DNA of 64,000 nt from Psychrobacter sp. JCM 18900 (GTDB taxonomy: Bacteria; Pseudomonadota; Gammaproteobacteria; Pseudomonadales; Moraxellaceae), in the NCBI RefSeq assembly GCF_904846625.1, contig NZ_CAJHBL010000001.1, forward strand, positions 310,001-374,000, in the 5' to 3' direction. Under the pieces are notes generated by a model that ran no database searches, was not told the origin of the DNA, and saw nothing but the letters and a program-made list of their open reading frames with translations. A program made the position numbers and the translations under genes. Below, one piece after another: positions 45,193 to 53,832 of the stretch. Position 1 is the stretch's first letter. Every line of letters begins with the position of its first letter.

Positions 45193-46062
45193 CTATAGCC
45201 ATTTTTTCACGTCATCGATGACCGTATGCATTCTATTAGAGAGTACCTGCTGTCGTCTGACTGCCAGATATAGCGTTTCGCTAACGGCAACTGGTAGATA
45301 ATGACTGTTAATCAGCTCAGGCTTTGGATAGGCAGCCACGGCATGTGCTGGCAGAACAGTAAAGCCGATTCCCCTGCTGACTGGCTCTAAGATTAACCCT
45401 ATCTGATTCGAAAAGCCTTTTTTCTCAAAATCATTGACGTGCTGAAACTCAGGATAATTAGCACTTAGCAGCAGACTTGCATGGTGCGCACCATCTGGAT
45501 GATCGATAAATCCAAGCTCGATAAGCTGCTCCCAGCTAGGCTCTACTGTAGTCGCAGGGGTGACTAGTATCAATGCTTCTTGTGCCATAGGTTTGCAGCT
45601 AACTGTTTCATCGTCTGATATATCCGTCATAAAGCCGACATCAATCTCGTGATTAGCCAGCGCCCGCTCAATATCAGAGTTTGGAGCAAAACGGTAATCA
45701 ATGACTAGTTTTGGGTACTGCTGCTGTAAAGACAAAAGCTGCGGATACAGTTTAAGTCCCACACTACCTGGTGACATCAAACGCACCAATCCTTCATAAG
45801 GCGGATCTTCACCGATGCGCTGTTCTAAATTTGATAATCGCTGCAATATCTCGCCTGCTTCTTTATAAAGCTGCTCACCTGCATTGGTCAATGAAAACTG
45901 CTTGCCTTGTCGAATCAACAAGTCTGTATCTAGTTGCTCCTCTAACTTACTTATGTGTTGGCTCACACCGGACTGCGTCATATATAGACGTTCAGCTGTG
46001 CGGGTGAAGTGCCCAACTTCGGCAAGCGTACAGAAAGTTCGTAGCCATGTAATATTTATCAT
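45193..46062 (-). CDS. LysR-family transcriptional regulator
   Basis: 289 aa with an N-terminal winged HTH (about 3-62; LRTFCTLAEVGHFTRTAERLYMTQSGVSQHI, shown here in part: TRTAERLYMTQSGVSQHI) and the LysR substrate-binding domain (about 90-285) with GLVRLMSPGSVGLKLYPQLL and the EPVSRGIGFTVLPAHAV segment. It is divergent from the VOC-protein gene, with 107 bp between them, which is the classic layout for a LysR regulator and its target. The target and inducer cannot be deduced beyond that. The stop lies 111 bp from the end of the glycerate kinase gene, which converges on it. Confidence 0.9.
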   Translation of the reverse strand: MINITWLRTFCTLAEVGHFTRTAERLYMTQSGVSQHISKLEEQLDTDLLIRQGKQFSLTNAGEQLYKEAGEILQRLSNLEQRIGEDPPYEGLVRLMSPGSVGLKLYPQLLSLQQQYPKLVIDYRFAPNSDIERALANHEIDVGFMTDISDDETVSCKPMAQEALILVTPATTVEPSWEQLIELGFIDHPDGAHHASLLLSANYPEFQHVNDFEKKGFSNQIGLILEPVSRGIGFTVLPAHAVAAYPKPELINSHYLPVAVSETLYLAVRRQQVLSNRMHTVIDDVKKWL

Positions 46063-46097
46063 TACGTTTCATACTTATTTATATAATATTTGATAAT

Positions 46098-46126
46098 TTT
46101 ACATAATGAAGGTGCATTTGTATACT
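46098..46126 (+). promoter_or_regulatory. Sigma-70 promoter of the VOC-protein gene
   Basis: TTTACA (46098-46103) and TATACT (46121-46126) are separated by exactly 17 bp, 44 bp before the ATG. The AT-rich sequence to the left, shared with the lysR promoter, is where the regulator is expected to bind. Confidence 0.7.
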
Positions 46127-46169
46127 GGCCTCACGTTAAACAAGAATACAGCAAACAGGAGCACAAGCT

Positions 46170-46670
46170 ATGAACAATGTTTATCCAAGAAGCTTTTCGC
46201 ACATCGGTCTGTCAGTCCCTGACTTAGATGCCGCCGTAAAATTTTATACTGAAGTGATGGGTTGGTACACCATCATGGAACCAACTGAGATTGTCGAAGA
46301 TGACAGCCCGATTGGTGAGATGTGTACTGAAGTATTCGGTGCAGGTTGGGGCAGCTTCCGTATCGCTCACCTATCTACTGGTGACCGTATCGGTGTTGAG
46401 ATTTTTGAATTCAAAAATCAAGAGAACCCTGAAAACAACTTTGAATATTGGAAAACAGGTATCTTTCACTTCTGCGTTCAAGATCCAAATGTTGAAGATC
46501 TGGCTGAGCGTATGGTTGCCGCAGGTGGTAAAAAGCGTATGGAAAAACCACGCTACTACTACCCTGGCGAAAAACCTTACCGCATGATTTATATGGAAGA
46601 CCCGTTCGGCAACATCGTTGAGATTTATAGCCACAGCTACGAGCTTATCTATAGCGAAGGCGCATACTAG
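46170..46670 (+). CDS. VOC-superfamily (glyoxalase/dioxygenase-like) protein
   Basis: 166 aa, one VOC unit of the beta-alpha-beta-beta-beta type repeated twice. Metal-ligand candidates are the His in FSHIGLSVPDLDAAVKFY (His11), the Glu in GVEIFEF (about 73), the His in GIFHFCVQDPNVEDLAERM (about 92) and the Glu in FGNIVEIYSHS (about 154). This is the usual His/Glu set of lactoylglutathione lyase and related enzymes. It resembles proteins annotated as lactoylglutathione lyase family, but true glyoxalase I activity cannot be inferred. AGGAG precedes the ATG. It is divergent from a LysR gene and likely under its control. Confidence 0.85.
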   Translation: MNNVYPRSFSHIGLSVPDLDAAVKFYTEVMGWYTIMEPTEIVEDDSPIGEMCTEVFGAGWGSFRIAHLSTGDRIGVEIFEFKNQENPENNFEYWKTGIFHFCVQDPNVEDLAERMVAAGGKKRMEKPRYYYPGEKPYRMIYMEDPFGNIVEIYSHSYELIYSEGAY

Positions 46671-46674
46671 GTTC

Positions 46675-46722
46675 AGTATAAATACAGCTTAGTATAAATT
46701 TAACCTAGTATAGATTTAGCTT
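46675..46722 (+). repeat. Three tandem 16-bp repeats
   Basis: Units AGTATAAATACAGCTT, AGTATAAATTTAACCT and AGTATAGATTTAGCTT follow each other exactly, four bases after the stop codon of the VOC gene and just before its terminator. Confidence 0.8.
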
Positions 46723-46740
46723 ATATCTGACTGAAAAACC

Positions 46741-46777
46741 AATAGCGTACTCATCATCTGAGTGCGCTATTTTTTTC
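46741..46777 (+). terminator. Terminator of the VOC-protein gene
   Basis: 13-bp stem (AATAGCGTACTCA / TGAGTGCGCTATT, one G-U pair), 5-nt loop and a following T-run. Confidence 0.9.
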
Positions 46778-46902
46778 GTGAGCTTTCTATGTCAGTCACT
46801 TATTGTATAGAATATGAGCCATGCTACTATTTACAACGATTTATATAACTTTATAAATAGCAGCCTTTGCCAAATCAAACCACCCATTATCAAGGATGAT
46901 AA

Positions 46903-47715
46903 ATGACTCAATTAGGCACCACTCTAGACCTAGACGACCTTCTGATTATTAGAGAAGACAATAAAGACAGTGGCGTCGTCACGCTCACCTTAAACCAACC
47001 CAAGCAATTTAATGCATTATCCGTTGAAGTGCTGTCTGCTATGCAAGCAGAGCTAGACAGTATCGCTCAAGACAATACAATCAGAGTCGTGGTTATTCAA
47101 GCGACAGGCAAGGCGTTCTGTGCTGGTCATAATCTAAAACAAATGCGCGCACACACAGATGCAGCATTTCATCGTGCGCTATTCCAGCAATGTAGCAAAA
47201 TGATGCTTACTATCAACTGTATGCCACAAGTCGTCATTGCAAAAGTACAAGGGATTGCTACCGCTGCAGGATGTCAGCTGGTCGCCGCTTGTGACTTGGC
47301 CGTTGCCGCTGATAATGCAAAATTTGCTACTTCTGGGATAAATGTGGGGCTTTTTTGCTCCACGCCTGCTGTCGCCGTCAGTCGCAATTTGCCCCGCAAG
47401 CAGGCATTTGAGATGCTGATTACAGGTGAATTTATCGATGCGCATACCGCTTTGCAATATGGATTGATCAATCGAGTTGCGCCAGCAGAGCAACTCGATC
47501 AAACACTACAATCACTGATAACAGCCATTACTGCTAAATCTCCTGTCGCAGTAAGAACTGGCAAAGATATGTTCTATAAGCAGTTGGGTATGAACATCGA
47601 AGATGCGTATGATTATGCCAGTGAAGTAATGACGGGCAATATGATGGCGGACGATGTGGGTGAAGGGATTGATGCTTTTATTGAGAAGCGCCAAGCAGTA
47701 TGGAAAGGGTGTTAG
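46903..47715 (+). CDS. Crotonase-fold protein, ECHDC3-like
   Basis: 270-aa member of the enoyl-CoA hydratase/isomerase superfamily. Oxyanion-hole motifs are present: FCAGHNLKQM (about 68) and GIATAAGCQLVAACDLAVAA (about 118). However, the position of hydratase Glu144 is Gln (GCQLVA) and the second catalytic glutamate region reads TSGINVGLFCSTPAVAVSR, which lacks it. This whole pattern, and the end TFYKQ-like MFYKQLGMN and FIEKRQAVWKG, matches animal and bacterial ECHDC3 proteins, which are not proven hydratases. AAGGATG precedes the ATG. It is flanked by terminators and expressed alone. It should be labelled crotonase-like, not hydratase. Confidence 0.88.
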   Translation: MTQLGTTLDLDDLLIIREDNKDSGVVTLTLNQPKQFNALSVEVLSAMQAELDSIAQDNTIRVVVIQATGKAFCAGHNLKQMRAHTDAAFHRALFQQCSKMMLTINCMPQVVIAKVQGIATAAGCQLVAACDLAVAADNAKFATSGINVGLFCSTPAVAVSRNLPRKQAFEMLITGEFIDAHTALQYGLINRVAPAEQLDQTLQSLITAITAKSPVAVRTGKDMFYKQLGMNIEDAYDYASEVMTGNMMADDVGEGIDAFIEKRQAVWKGC

Positions 47716-47826
47716 TACCCATGACACTAATCATTGTATTGCTTAGCTGACGTTATACGGAGTGCGCTTGGTTTAGAAAGTTAGCATACCGATTTGCAGT
47801 AATTAAATTTGCTTATTACCAAGCAC

Positions 47827-47862
47827 AAAAAAGGCCACGATATCGCTATCATGGCCTTTTTT
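47827..47862. terminator. Bidirectional terminator between crotonase and ridA-like genes
   Basis: AAAAAAGGCCA-c-GATA pairs with TATC-a-TGGCCTTTTTT around TCGC, with one C-A mismatch. Poly-A and poly-T lie on the two sides. Confidence 0.88.
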
Positions 47863-47905
47863 ATTTCTATTTAATACCGATACTACAAGTACTGCGAGCC
47901 GTCTA

Positions 47906-48247
47906 TTACTCAGCAGCGATGGCGATCATCTCAACCAATAGCTCAGGACGTGCCAATGCTGACTCACCACAAGCGCGAGCCGGTGGCTGAATACCTTCAA
48001 ACCACTGGTCATAGACTTCATTCATGGCAGCAAAGTCAGCCATGTCTTTGATCCAAACCGTGACTGATAGTAGCTTTGATTTGTCGCTACCCACTTCTTC
48101 TAATAGCGTTTGAATTTTTTCCAGACAAGTCAATGTTTGCGCTTTGATATCGTCTTCTGCGTTACCTACCTGACCACACAAATAGATAGTTTGGTTATGG
48201 ATTACGGTTTTGCTCATACGTTGATTGCTGTGTAGCTTCTTAATCAT
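47906..48247 (-). CDS. RidA/YjgF-family imine deaminase
   Basis: 113 aa. I start at the ATG at 48247 because AAAGG is 8 nt before it; the ATG at 48262 has no RBS. Typical RidA strands and motifs are NQTIYLCGQVGNAEDDIKAQ (about 23-42), LLSVTVWIKDMADFAAMNEVY (about 66-86) and PPARACGESALARPELLVEM with the substrate-binding arginine (R in PARAC). RidA proteins hydrolyse reactive enamine/imine intermediates to keto acids and ammonia. The gene lies 160 bp downstream of an FAD amine oxidoreductase gene on the same strand, which would create such imines. Confidence 0.9.
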   Translation of the reverse strand: MIKKLHSNQRMSKTVIHNQTIYLCGQVGNAEDDIKAQTLTCLEKIQTLLEEVGSDKSKLLSVTVWIKDMADFAAMNEVYDQWFEGIQPPARACGESALARPELLVEMIAIAAE

Positions 48248-48407
48248 GTCTATACCTTTCATTTATTAATTTAAGTCTGTGCTAACTATAGTCAATCCAC
48301 TATAAAAGCGTTACAGCGTTAACCTCGCTTGAAGTATGACATATACATCTGCACTCGGTTGCCTTGTACCGCTCTTAAATTGGATCAACTATATATCAGA
48401 TACGCGC

Positions 48408-49655
48408 TTAGTTAGAAAAACGCTGGGCACTAAATGGTGCAAGATTGACCAATGTAGGCTTATCGTGAATCATCTCTTCAACCAGACGACCTGTCATTGG
48501 CCCTAAAGTAAAGCCTTGATGACTGTGACCAAATGCGAACCATAGTTTGTCATGCTTGTCTGCAGGACCGATTACTGGCTTCATATCAGGCATACAAGGA
48601 CGTGAGCCTGCCCACGCTTCACTCTCAACCGCATCTTCTAATGGCAAGATTTTTTTAGCAAGCTTCAATACAGTTTTTAACTGACCAAAGTTCTTTGGCG
48701 CATTCATCGTGGTCATCTCAGCACCAGTGGTGATACGGATACCCTGCTGCATTGGACCCATCACAAAGCCTTTGTCCATATCAAACATACTGTGATTGAT
48801 GGTGTTCTTTTCTGTCACTTTGAAATGCTGATGATAGCCGCGCATTGGGAACAATGGCAAGTTATAGCCAAGTGGTCTGATCAAGTCGTTCGACCATGGA
48901 CCCGCTGCAATGACCAACTTGTCACTATAATAAGTGTCATTATCAGTGATGATTTTCCAGCCTTCGCCATCTTTTACGATTTCTTTTACATCGCTCTCTT
49001 TGATCGTACCCTGCATATCTTGGAAGTTTTTTGCATAAGCTTTCACGAGCGAGCTTGGGTTCGATACTTGCCAAGAGTTTTTCCAATGAATTGCGCCAAC
49101 AAAACCTTCAAAATTGGCACTAGGCTCCATGGCTTTTAGTTCTGCAACGTTCAACACATTATGCTCAACGCCTTGGTTGCGAGCATCAATGGCTGCTGCT
49201 TGCGCTTCTTTAAACGTCTCTTCTGAGCGATGCAATTGCAACCAACCATCACGAGTAATGAGCTCGTCAGCACCAGAGGCGCTAATCATGGTTTGATGCT
49301 CACTGGTACAATGCTCAATCAACGTCTGCCACTCTGATTCGATCTTTTTGACTGAAGCTGGCGTAGAGTATTTCCAGTATTGCAGCAGCGCTTGGTGATA
49401 ACGCAAAATGGCCGGAATACGATAGCGAATATCGGTACCTTGGTTTGGTAACACTCTGATCATTTCTGTCAGCTGACGAGGAAAAGGATGTGTATGAATG
49501 GCTTCGCGCTGAATCAATCCTGCATTGCCATATGAGGTCTCTGACCCTGGCAATTTTTTGTCTAACAATAATACATTTGAGTTATTTTTTTGTAGATGCC
49601 ACGCGATTGACGTGCCAACCATACCTGCACCGATAACGATAACTTCGTAGCGCAT
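48408..49655 (-). CDS. DadA-like FAD-dependent D-amino acid dehydrogenase
   Basis: 415 aa with an N-terminal FAD Rossmann fold (VIVIGAGMVGTSIAWHL, about 5-21; LLDKKLPGSETSYGNAGLIQ, about 31-50) and the DAO C-terminal domain ending in W-A-GSRPCMPDMKPVIGPA and FAFGHSHQGFTLGPMTGR. The GNAG motif is shared with DadA, which oxidises D-amino acids with electrons going to the membrane quinone. The D-amino acid or cyclic imino acid (e.g. hydroxyproline) substrate is not decidable here. AAGGATAGGTT lies before the ATG. It forms a likely operon with the RidA-family gene. No racemase (dadX) is adjacent. Confidence 0.9.
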   Translation of the reverse strand: MRYEVIVIGAGMVGTSIAWHLQKNNSNVLLLDKKLPGSETSYGNAGLIQREAIHTHPFPRQLTEMIRVLPNQGTDIRYRIPAILRYHQALLQYWKYSTPASVKKIESEWQTLIEHCTSEHQTMISASGADELITRDGWLQLHRSEETFKEAQAAAIDARNQGVEHNVLNVAELKAMEPSANFEGFVGAIHWKNSWQVSNPSSLVKAYAKNFQDMQGTIKESDVKEIVKDGEGWKIITDNDTYYSDKLVIAAGPWSNDLIRPLGYNLPLFPMRGYHQHFKVTEKNTINHSMFDMDKGFVMGPMQQGIRITTGAEMTTMNAPKNFGQLKTVLKLAKKILPLEDAVESEAWAGSRPCMPDMKPVIGPADKHDKLWFAFGHSHQGFTLGPMTGRLVEEMIHDKPTLVNLAPFSAQRFSN

Positions 49656-49998
49656 AACCTATCCTTTTCTTAGGGTGTTAATACAGAGTATCAAATATAA
49701 GGGTCTAACAGAATTAGGTGGTAATAGTAACGCATTAGGACAAATTTGAAACCCTTATCTGAGAAATATTTTTGCGTCACATACTTTTTGTTATAGGGTT
49801 TTTGAGAAGGTATTTTTGATAGGAATAATACCGGCCTTGAGAAACAGGCTAGCAACAACTTTAGTGAAAATAGCGTCAAATTATCCAATGTTTTTGAACA
49901 TGAAATTTTCAGCTATTTGAAAGCTCACTTATCTATATTACTGAATAGCCTTATTAGCTTATGTTTAATTGATTAGATAATCAACTAAGCATAGCGTA
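49656..49998. other. Intergenic region between dadA-like and helicase genes
   Basis: AT-rich. A 65-codon frame on the minus strand (49691-49888) has no RBS and a composition of noncoding DNA. I see no strong hairpin or RNA gene. Confidence 0.45.
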
Positions 49999-52203
49999 TT
50001 ACCACCAAATTGGGTCGTCATCTTCTATCATGGTCCGCCTTGTCGTTTCAACCGTTACCTCATCCGCAGATAGCTCAGCGATAAAACGTGACGGCTTATC
50101 AAAATATCCAGAATAACTAGAAAAGTAGTTTGGTGCTGTCAGATATAACTGCGTCTTTGCACGACTACAGGCAACATAAAACAGCTTACGCTCTTCTTCT
50201 AACGCTTCAAAGTCATCCAAAGAACGGTGATGCGGCGTGATGCCATCTACCAATGAGTTAACAAACACTACTGGCCATTCAAGTCCCTTAGCACTATGAA
50301 TGGTCGAGATAGTGACTTTGTCATTGCTACTGTCTTGTCCATTATCCGAATTGCCCATGACAGCAACAGAATCATTAGGTGGGTCTAAAGCGAGATTTTC
50401 TAAAAAGCTATCAAGGCTTGTGTGCTCTGTCGCTAAGTTCTTTAATACCCGAAAATCTTCGGTACGCTCACGCCAATTTTCTTCAATCAGCTTTAATACT
50501 GGAATATAAAACTCAAGAATATGCTCAATAGCTGTCTCGACCGTTTCAGCTTGCTGTGCCTTGGTAAGCGCGTAATACAATGGCTCTAACTGATCGCTCT
50601 TTTTTGCAAAAGGTGCTGCTAGTAAGGACTCAAATGCATTATTGTCAGCAGTAATAGCTTGGGTTAAGCGCGTCGCCGTTACTGCTCCTACCCCTTTAAA
50701 CAAAGTTAAAATACGATGCCAAGCAATTGTGTCATTTGGGTTATAGAGTATTTTGACAAAGGCCAATACGTCTTTGATATGACGTCTTTCAATGAACTTG
50801 ATACCACCCACGACGATAAAGGGAATATTGCGCGCCATAAATTCTAGCTGTACGTAATTGGACTGAAATGACGTACGGCATAATACTGCAAAGTCGTTGT
50901 AGTCATACTCTGGCTTTAGCGCGACGATCTTGTCAGTGATATAGCTCGCTTCTTTTGGCTCATCACTGAGTCGTCGAAATACTGGTTTGTGTCCTTCTAT
51001 CGGCGCATCAGAATACAGCTGCTTTTGATAGCCTAGCGTGATTTGCTCTGACAAAGCATTGATATAATTTAAAACGGACGGCGTACTACGATAATTTTGC
51101 TCAAGCTTAATAAGTTTGGCATGAGGATAAGTCTCACCGAACAGAAGAATGTTTTCATAATTGGCACCGCGAAACGCGTAAATACTTTGATTGTCGTCAC
51201 CAACTACCATCAGCGATACCGAGTCAGGCTCACATATTAAGTCGATTAGCTGCTTTTGCGGAATATTGGTGTCTTGGTATTCATCAACCATAATGTAACG
51301 ATATTGGCTTTGCAGCAGCTGTCGAAAGGTGTCATTGGTTTTTAAATGACGCACTACTTGGCTAATTATGTCATCAAAATCATATAAGTGATTGGCGCGC
51401 TTATATTCATGGAAATCAACTGCCAGCTGCTCGATGATAGGAATATGCACAGCAATATCTGGGTAGTTACTTTCGATTAAGTCGCGAATATGTATACGTC
51501 TGTTTCTAGACGTCGAGATGATATTTTGCAGCGTTTTTTTACGCGGAAAGGCTTGTGCCTTGGTTTGAGCAGGATACTTTTTTTCTTTATGCACCAAGTC
51601 GATAGCATCCTCACTATCGCCAGTATCCAGAATCGTAAATCGCGGATTGATACCGAGCAGCCCTGAATATTGTCGTAGCAACATATTACAAAAAGAGTGA
51701 AAAGTACCACTAGTGATGCTATTTAAAGCTTTATCAGTTGGCAGCTTATCCTCGGCGAGCTCTGCATCTGATAGCTCTTGATTTGAAAGACTGCTTGCCA
51801 GTAAAGACTTAGCTCTATCTTTTATTTCATTTGCCGCTTTACGCGTAAAGGTCAGTAGCAGAATCTCTTTAGGCGACACCCCATTTTCCAATAGATAACT
51901 GGTCCGATAGGTCAAGGTTTTGGTCTTGCCCGAACCTGCACCAGCAATGACCAATACTTTGCCGTCGATCGTAGTCGCGGCCATTAACTGATCAGGATTT
52001 AACTCACTGGCATAATCGACTTTTAACCCCAATCCACTATCTAGCCTCTGCTTTAATAACTTGAGGTTTTTCTTCTCAGCAGTATCGATTAAATTCGCTT
52101 CTAGTTTTTTAATAGCCTGCTCAAGCCGAGTCAGTTTAGGCTTCATCTCAAGGAAGTTCTGCGGGTATTTATAGTGGCGTGTGTCAAAAATCGAGGTTGT
52201 CAT
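49999..52203 (-). CDS. UvrD/Rep-family ATP-dependent DNA helicase
   Basis: 734-aa superfamily 1A helicase. Motif I is VIAGAGSGKTKTLTYR (about 84-99), motif Ia LLLTFTRKAANEIKDRA, motif II VDEYQDTNIPQ (about 305-315), motif III VGDDNQSIYAFRGA, motif IV/V LEQNYRST and TISTIHSAKGLEWPVVFV (about 640), motif VI EEERKLFYVACSRAK. The 60-residue N-terminal part ahead of motif I is a charged helical segment not seen in Rep. It moves 3' to 5' on DNA as UvrD/PcrA/Rep do, but which of these roles it takes is unclear. The family is longer or shorter by less than 50 residues (UvrD 720 aa). The RBS is weak (AAGG, 12 nt upstream). Confidence 0.92.
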   Translation of the reverse strand: MTTSIFDTRHYKYPQNFLEMKPKLTRLEQAIKKLEANLIDTAEKKNLKLLKQRLDSGLGLKVDYASELNPDQLMAATTIDGKVLVIAGAGSGKTKTLTYRTSYLLENGVSPKEILLLTFTRKAANEIKDRAKSLLASSLSNQELSDAELAEDKLPTDKALNSITSGTFHSFCNMLLRQYSGLLGINPRFTILDTGDSEDAIDLVHKEKKYPAQTKAQAFPRKKTLQNIISTSRNRRIHIRDLIESNYPDIAVHIPIIEQLAVDFHEYKRANHLYDFDDIISQVVRHLKTNDTFRQLLQSQYRYIMVDEYQDTNIPQKQLIDLICEPDSVSLMVVGDDNQSIYAFRGANYENILLFGETYPHAKLIKLEQNYRSTPSVLNYINALSEQITLGYQKQLYSDAPIEGHKPVFRRLSDEPKEASYITDKIVALKPEYDYNDFAVLCRTSFQSNYVQLEFMARNIPFIVVGGIKFIERRHIKDVLAFVKILYNPNDTIAWHRILTLFKGVGAVTATRLTQAITADNNAFESLLAAPFAKKSDQLEPLYYALTKAQQAETVETAIEHILEFYIPVLKLIEENWRERTEDFRVLKNLATEHTSLDSFLENLALDPPNDSVAVMGNSDNGQDSSNDKVTISTIHSAKGLEWPVVFVNSLVDGITPHHRSLDDFEALEEERKLFYVACSRAKTQLYLTAPNYFSSYSGYFDKPSRFIAELSADEVTVETTRRTMIEDDDPIWW

Positions 52204-52612
52204 TGTCTAAAATTGCCTTACATTTTATTTTGGCGATATTATCAGCTTACGTCTGATTGTTTATAGCTTTAGAGTAAGTATTATTTGCTAAACCTAGCAG
52301 AGTATATGTGCTGAATTTACATGAACTTCAAGCCCTTATCTATACGTGACAGTTTACCATATTAAAAAATAGGCTTTATCAGCTCACATAAACTATGTGT
52401 CACTCGTATTGATTAACCTTGTTCATTTTCAAGCCTCTAATATAACCTGCTTTTGTCATAAAGATGCGTATCGTCATCGAGTAAAAACCTGAGCATATAC
52501 CGTAACAACCTCACCCCTATTCAGGTAAATTTGCTACAATGTGCCCAATTTTGATTTATCATTTAGCCAAACTTTATACCAACTGATTTTATTAATACAT
52601 TGAGAGAATGTT
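52204..52612. other. Divergent intergenic region between helicase and ychF genes
   Basis: No gene is visible in this AT-rich region. TACAAT at about 52534 may be the -10 box for ychF, but no good -35 fits it. No repeat or terminator was found. Confidence 0.4.
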
Positions 52613-53704
52613 ATGGGTTTTAATTGCGGCATCGTCGGCCTACCAAACGTGGGTAAATCCACCTTGTTTAATGCGTTGACCAAAGCGGGTATCGCCGCTG
52701 AAAACTTTCCGTTTTGTACCAAAGATCCCAACACGGGTATCGTGCCAGTACCAGATCCACGCCTAAAACAACTGGCTGATATCGTCAATCCTGAACGCGT
52801 ATTACCAACGACGATGGAGTTTGTTGATATCGCAGGTCTAGTCGCAGGCGCGTCAAAAGGCGAAGGCATGGGTAACCAGTTCCTAGCCAATATTCGTGAG
52901 ACCGATGCGATTGCTCATGTGGTACGCTGTTTCGATGATGACAATGTGGTGCACGTTGATGGCCGCGTTAGCCCGATTGATGATATCGAAACCATCAACA
53001 CTGAGCTCGCATTAGCAGATTTAGAGGCTGTTGAACGCGCGGTATTTAACTTGACCAAAAAAGCAAAAGGCGGCGATAAAGATGCTGGCGCCATGCTTGA
53101 TGTGTTCAAAAAAATTGAGCCATTACTAGCAGAAGGCAAAGCGGCTCGTGCAGCTAACCTAGACGCTGATGAGAAAAAACTGATCAGAAGTTATGGTTTA
53201 ATTACGCTAAAGCCAACCATGTATATCGCTAACGTTTCTGAAGATGGTTTTGAAAATAACCCATATCTCGACGCTGTTCGTGACTATGCCACTGGTGAAG
53301 ACTCTATCGTCATCGCGCTATGCAACCAGATCGAATCTGAAATCGCCCAACTTGATGAAGACGATAAAAAAGACTTCTTAGCTGAAATGGACATGGAAGA
53401 AGCCGGTCTTGACCAAGTAATCCGCGGTGGCTATGACTTACTTGATATGCAGACTTACTTTACCGCTGGTGTAAAAGAAGTACGTGCTTGGACTGTCGCT
53501 ATTGGTGCGACAGCACCGCAAGCAGCTGGCGTGATTCATACTGATTTTGAGCGTGGTTTTATTCGCGCTGAGGTTATTGCGTATGATGACTTTATCGAAT
53601 ACAACGGCGAAAAAGGCGCTGCTGCTGCTGGTAAATCGCGTCTAGAAGGCAAAACTTACATCGTACAAGATGGCGATGTGATGCACTTTAGATTTAACGT
53701 ATAA
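52613..53704 (+). CDS. ychF: Redox-responsive/ribosome-associated ATPase YchF
   Basis: 363-aa OBG-type P-loop protein. Near the start is [20 protein letters not shown] (P-loop residues 8-15), then [20 protein letters not shown] (switch II region with DIAG, about 63-82). The nucleotide-specificity motif at about 200 is NVSE in place of NKxD, which explains the preference for ATP in YchF/Ola1. A coiled-coil part (about 130-200) and a C-terminal TGS domain (about 280-363, with [20 protein letters not shown] and [14 protein letters not shown]) complete the family plan. In E. coli it binds the 70S ribosome and is linked to oxidative stress. GAGAG precedes the ATG. A terminator follows. Confidence 0.97.
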   Translation: MGFNCGIVGLPNVGKSTLFNALTKAGIAAENFPFCTKDPNTGIVPVPDPRLKQLADIVNPERVLPTTMEFVDIAGLVAGASKGEGMGNQFLANIRETDAIAHVVRCFDDDNVVHVDGRVSPIDDIETINTELALADLEAVERAVFNLTKKAKGGDKDAGAMLDVFKKIEPLLAEGKAARAANLDADEKKLIRSYGLITLKPTMYIANVSEDGFENNPYLDAVRDYATGEDSIVIALCNQIESEIAQLDEDDKKDFLAEMDMEEAGLDQVIRGGYDLLDMQTYFTAGVKEVRAWTVAIGATAPQAAGVIHTDFERGFIRAEVIAYDDFIEYNGEKGAAAAGKSRLEGKTYIVQDGDVMHFRFNV

Positions 53705-53736
53705 CTTTAAATAGTACAGCTTATTTAAAGTTAATT

Positions 53737-53775
53737 AGCCGATGTTGGATATTCTCCATCATCGGCTTTATTTTA
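53737..53775 (+). terminator. Terminator after ychF
   Basis: Stem AGCCGATG-T-TGGA / TCCA-T-CATCGGCT with one T-T mismatch, loop TATTC, then TTTATTTT. A further AT-rich 11-bp hairpin (AACTTTAAATA / TATTTAAAGTT, 53703-53732) sits between it and the ychF stop codon. Confidence 0.8.
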
Positions 53776-53832
53776 CCTATAAATTGTTATATTATAACAT
53801 ATCTTTATATTGCTTATTTGAGGATTCATACC

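Noticed and set aside
46903..47715. Labelling the crotonase gene as a standard enoyl-CoA hydratase
   Set aside because: Both catalytic glutamates are replaced; only the fold and oxyanion hole are supported.
49691..49888. 65-codon minus-strand frame between the dadA-like and helicase genes
   Set aside because: No ribosome binding site, AT-rich random-looking composition, no recognisable motif.
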